Source: Dyadobacter sandarakinus (GTDB lineage Bacteria; Bacteroidota; Bacteroidia; Cytophagales; Spirosomataceae). From it: a stretch of 64,000 nt of DNA. The number at the start of each line of letters is the position of its first letter. Within the stretch, counting starts at the first letter, position 1. The notes under the pieces were generated by a model. The model ran no database searches and was not told where the DNA came from. It saw only the letters and a list, made by a program, of their open reading frames with translations. The translations under genes and the position numbers were made by a program. The DNA lies in contig NZ_CP056775.1 of NCBI RefSeq assembly GCF_016894445.1, positions 1,304,001 to 1,368,000 on the forward strand, read 5' to 3'. This document shows positions 62,132-64,000 of this stretch, piece after piece.

Positions 62132-64000
62132 TTACAACTTAATATTCAAATTAACCCCATAGCTCCGGGTGGTGGGTAGGGTGTGGGTTTCGATGCCCTG
62201 GAGGTTGTCGGAGGCGGAGACAGCAGCCTCGGGATCAAGGTTATCGATGTACTTTTTGATCATCAGCACATTGTAGCACATGGCCGAAATGCTCAGCCCT
62301 TTGACAAACGTCTTGTCTCTTACGAAGCGGGAAAGATCGTAGCTCACAGACAGGTTTCTCCACCTCACGAATGCGCCATTGTAGACAAACGGGGCGGCCA
62401 GGTTGGTGCTGCGGTATTGGGTGTAAAACTGCTGCGCTTCCACGCGGGTCGTGTTTGGCAATCCGTCGGAGGTAACCCCTTCGAACAGTACACCGCCTTC
62501 GCGACCTACGAGTGAGGGTTTGGAAATTCCTTCACGCAGGAAGTTCAGGTTGGAGTTGGAAAGGATTTTGTGACCCGCCTTGAAGTCGATCTGGGTTCCG
62601 ATGCGGATACCTTTTACATTGAAATTGTTGACCCAGGCACCCACCCAGGTAGGGATGGCGCTGCCGAAAGTGGTCAGCTCACCCTGCTGGAACAAGCCGC
62701 CTGCCGTGATAATGCGCCCCTGTGCATCTCTTTTGTAATCAAAACCCCGGAGTGACGCGAGCGGCTTGTTGAGCTCGTGTGACACGATCCCGAAGAACTC
62801 GCCCGTGCCTACGTCAAACCGCTGCTGCCGCGGCGGGCCCGGTGCCAGCTCAATCACTTTGCTGATATTATAGCTGCCGTTAAAGCTGGTTTCCCAGGTG
62901 AAAGCCTCTGTCCTCGCCGGTACAATGGTAAGCAGGAACTCAATACCGGTATTACGCAGCTTGCCAACATTCACTTTCGTCTGGCTGAAACCCGATGTGT
63001 TCGAAATATCCACGTTCAGGATTTCATCAACGGTGTTTTTGCGGTACACTGACATGTCCAGGTTAAGGCGGCTGTCAAATGTTTTCAGTTCGAGTCCCAG
63101 CTCGGTTTCCTTCACCTTCAATGGTCTCAGGTTTGCATTTGGCGCCACCGTCGAAGGCAGGTTACCCAGGGCAGTTCCGTTGAATGGGTTTGCATTGATC
63201 CCGTAATAAAGATTATTGGAGTACGGGTCCGTGTCGCCGCCCACTTCTGCATAAGCCGCGCGCAGTTTGCCGTAAGTAAGCCACTCAGGTGCACTGGCAA
63301 ATGCCTGGCTGAATACAAAGCTTCCGCTTACAGAAGGGTAGAGGTAGCTGTTGGATGCAGGATTGAGCGTCGAAAACCAGTCGTTCCGCCCTGTGACATT
63401 TACGAAAAGAAAGTTTTTGTAAGACAGCTCCGCAGACCCATAGAAGGAGTTGACCTTCTTCTTGCTGTAACCATAATTTGGATTCTTGATCTGCCCGTTT
63501 GCAACGGTATACAAGTCGCGGACATAGAAGTTGGTGACCGCCGTAGACAAATTATCATTGATCTGCGTCATCTGGTTGCCGCCGAGCGTCACATCGATCC
63601 CGAAATCGCCGAACGTCCGGTTGATACCCACGAGGAAGTCGAGGTTGGTCTCCCGGAAAGTAGCTACATCCTGGTAGTAATACCCGTTGAAACCCGTAGT
63701 CACAGCACCGATGGAGCGTGTGCCGGTCGGGCGGTTGTAGTTGTAAGGTCTGGTGAAATAATCCTGACCGATGCGGCCCTGCACAAACAACCAGTCTGTA
63801 AAATCGTAGCGGACAGAGGTATTACCAAAAATCCGGTCGCGGCGCACATTCTCAAACCGGTCATAAGCGACCCAGTAGGGGTTGTTACGGTTGGTAAAAC
63901 GCGCCAGGGGCATCTCATTTCCGTTAGCATCCTTCCGGTTTTTGAGCCACTCGGCATCAATGCTCGTGGCCAGGGTATAAATGGTGGTATTGGCATTCAT
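62132..64000 (-). CDS. SusC/RagA-family TonB-dependent receptor, C-terminal 622 residues
   Basis: The open frame runs to the window edge, so the signal peptide, carboxypeptidase-like domain, TonB box and plug lie outside. What is here is the beta-barrel: alternating strands such as LFVNVTGRNDWFSTLNPAS, KLRAAYAEVGGDTDPYSNN and a final TTRSYGVNLNIKL, which is the C-terminal beta-signal of SusC proteins. It imports the ligand captured by SusD using TonB energy. The N-terminal Met in this frame at 63998-64000 is internal to the protein. It is the first visible gene of a leftward operon with susD, the RraA-like gene and the enolase-type gene. Confidence 0.93.
   Translation of the reverse strand: MNANTTIYTLATSIDAEWLKNRKDANGNEMPLARFTNRNNPYWVAYDRFENVRRDRIFGNTSVRYDFTDWLFVQGRIGQDYFTRPYNYNRPTGTRSIGAVTTGFNGYYYQDVATFRETNLDFLVGINRTFGDFGIDVTLGGNQMTQINDNLSTAVTNFYVRDLYTVANGQIKNPNYGYSKKKVNSFYGSAELSYKNFLFVNVTGRNDWFSTLNPASNSYLYPSVSGSFVFSQAFASAPEWLTYGKLRAAYAEVGGDTDPYSNNLYYGINANPFNGTALGNLPSTVAPNANLRPLKVKETELGLELKTFDSRLNLDMSVYRKNTVDEILNVDISNTSGFSQTKVNVGKLRNTGIEFLLTIVPARTEAFTWETSFNGSYNISKVIELAPGPPRQQRFDVGTGEFFGIVSHELNKPLASLRGFDYKRDAQGRIITAGGLFQQGELTTFGSAIPTWVGAWVNNFNVKGIRIGTQIDFKAGHKILSNSNLNFLREGISKPSLVGREGGVLFEGVTSDGLPNTTRVEAQQFYTQYRSTNLAAPFVYNGAFVRWRNLSVSYDLSRFVRDKTFVKGLSISAMCYNVLMIKKYIDNLDPEAAVSASDNLQGIETHTLPTTRSYGVNLNIKL

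Overview
The window looks like a chromosomal segment of a Bacteroidota bacterium of the order Cytophagales. A Spirosomaceae genus such as Dyadobacter is my best guess, from gene content and style, not from a search. Supporting signs are a SusC/SusD pair, a GH95 fucosidase, carboxynorspermidine decarboxylase, DUF4097 and DUF5618 proteins, multi-domain hybrid histidine kinases, and upstream boxes matching the Bacteroidota -7 promoter element TAnnTTTG. There is no rRNA, tRNA, CRISPR array, transposase or phage gene. Most of the window reads as core or stable accessory chromosome.

Region by region. 1-11.8 kb is mainly housekeeping: a cut exonuclease, nspC, a PIG-L deacetylase, pyrG, yidC, an exported TPR plus periplasmic-binding-fold protein, hemL, a family 2 glycosyltransferase, a zinc-ribbon methyltransferase and two small genes. 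12.0-16.8 kb holds hisS-hisG-hisD and hisC. 16.9-20.8 kb holds an outer-membrane barrel protein and a large AddA-like helicase whose terminal nuclease motif looks degraded. 20.9-27.7 kb is a four-gene signalling cassette: a CHASE3-GAF hybrid kinase with three receivers, CheR, CheB, and a receiver-fronted hybrid kinase. 27.8-31.1 kb holds a lipoprotein, a ClC-family channel with CBS domains and a MarR regulator. 31.1-34.2 kb, read leftward, is an ECF sigma factor, an anti-sigma factor with HEAT repeats and two DUF4097 proteins. 34.3-42.8 kb holds a PA2169-family protein, a MacB/FtsX-type permease with three palindromes upstream, the GH95 enzyme, a second zinc-ribbon methyltransferase, an AraC regulator and a DUF5618 protein.

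42.8-48.3 kb is a three-gene heavy-metal RND efflux operon. 48.5-51.9 kb is an overlapping run of histidine kinase, receiver, receiver-class III adenylate cyclase and HD-domain protein. It converges on a 1084-residue membrane protein that joins a nucleotide-translocase-like domain, HEAT repeats and a cyclic-nucleotide-binding domain. A CPA2 antiporter follows. 57.6-64.0 kb, read leftward, is a SusC/SusD locus with an exported RraA-like protein and a Tat-exported enolase-superfamily enzyme. It is interrupted by a repeat element with 37-38 bp inverted ends.

The two strongest candidates for an underexplored system are the CheR/CheB kinase cassette, which has no chemoreceptor, CheA or CheW beside it, and the cyclase/HD/cNMP-binding translocase-like neighbourhood. 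The pairing of exported enzymes with SusCD is the third.
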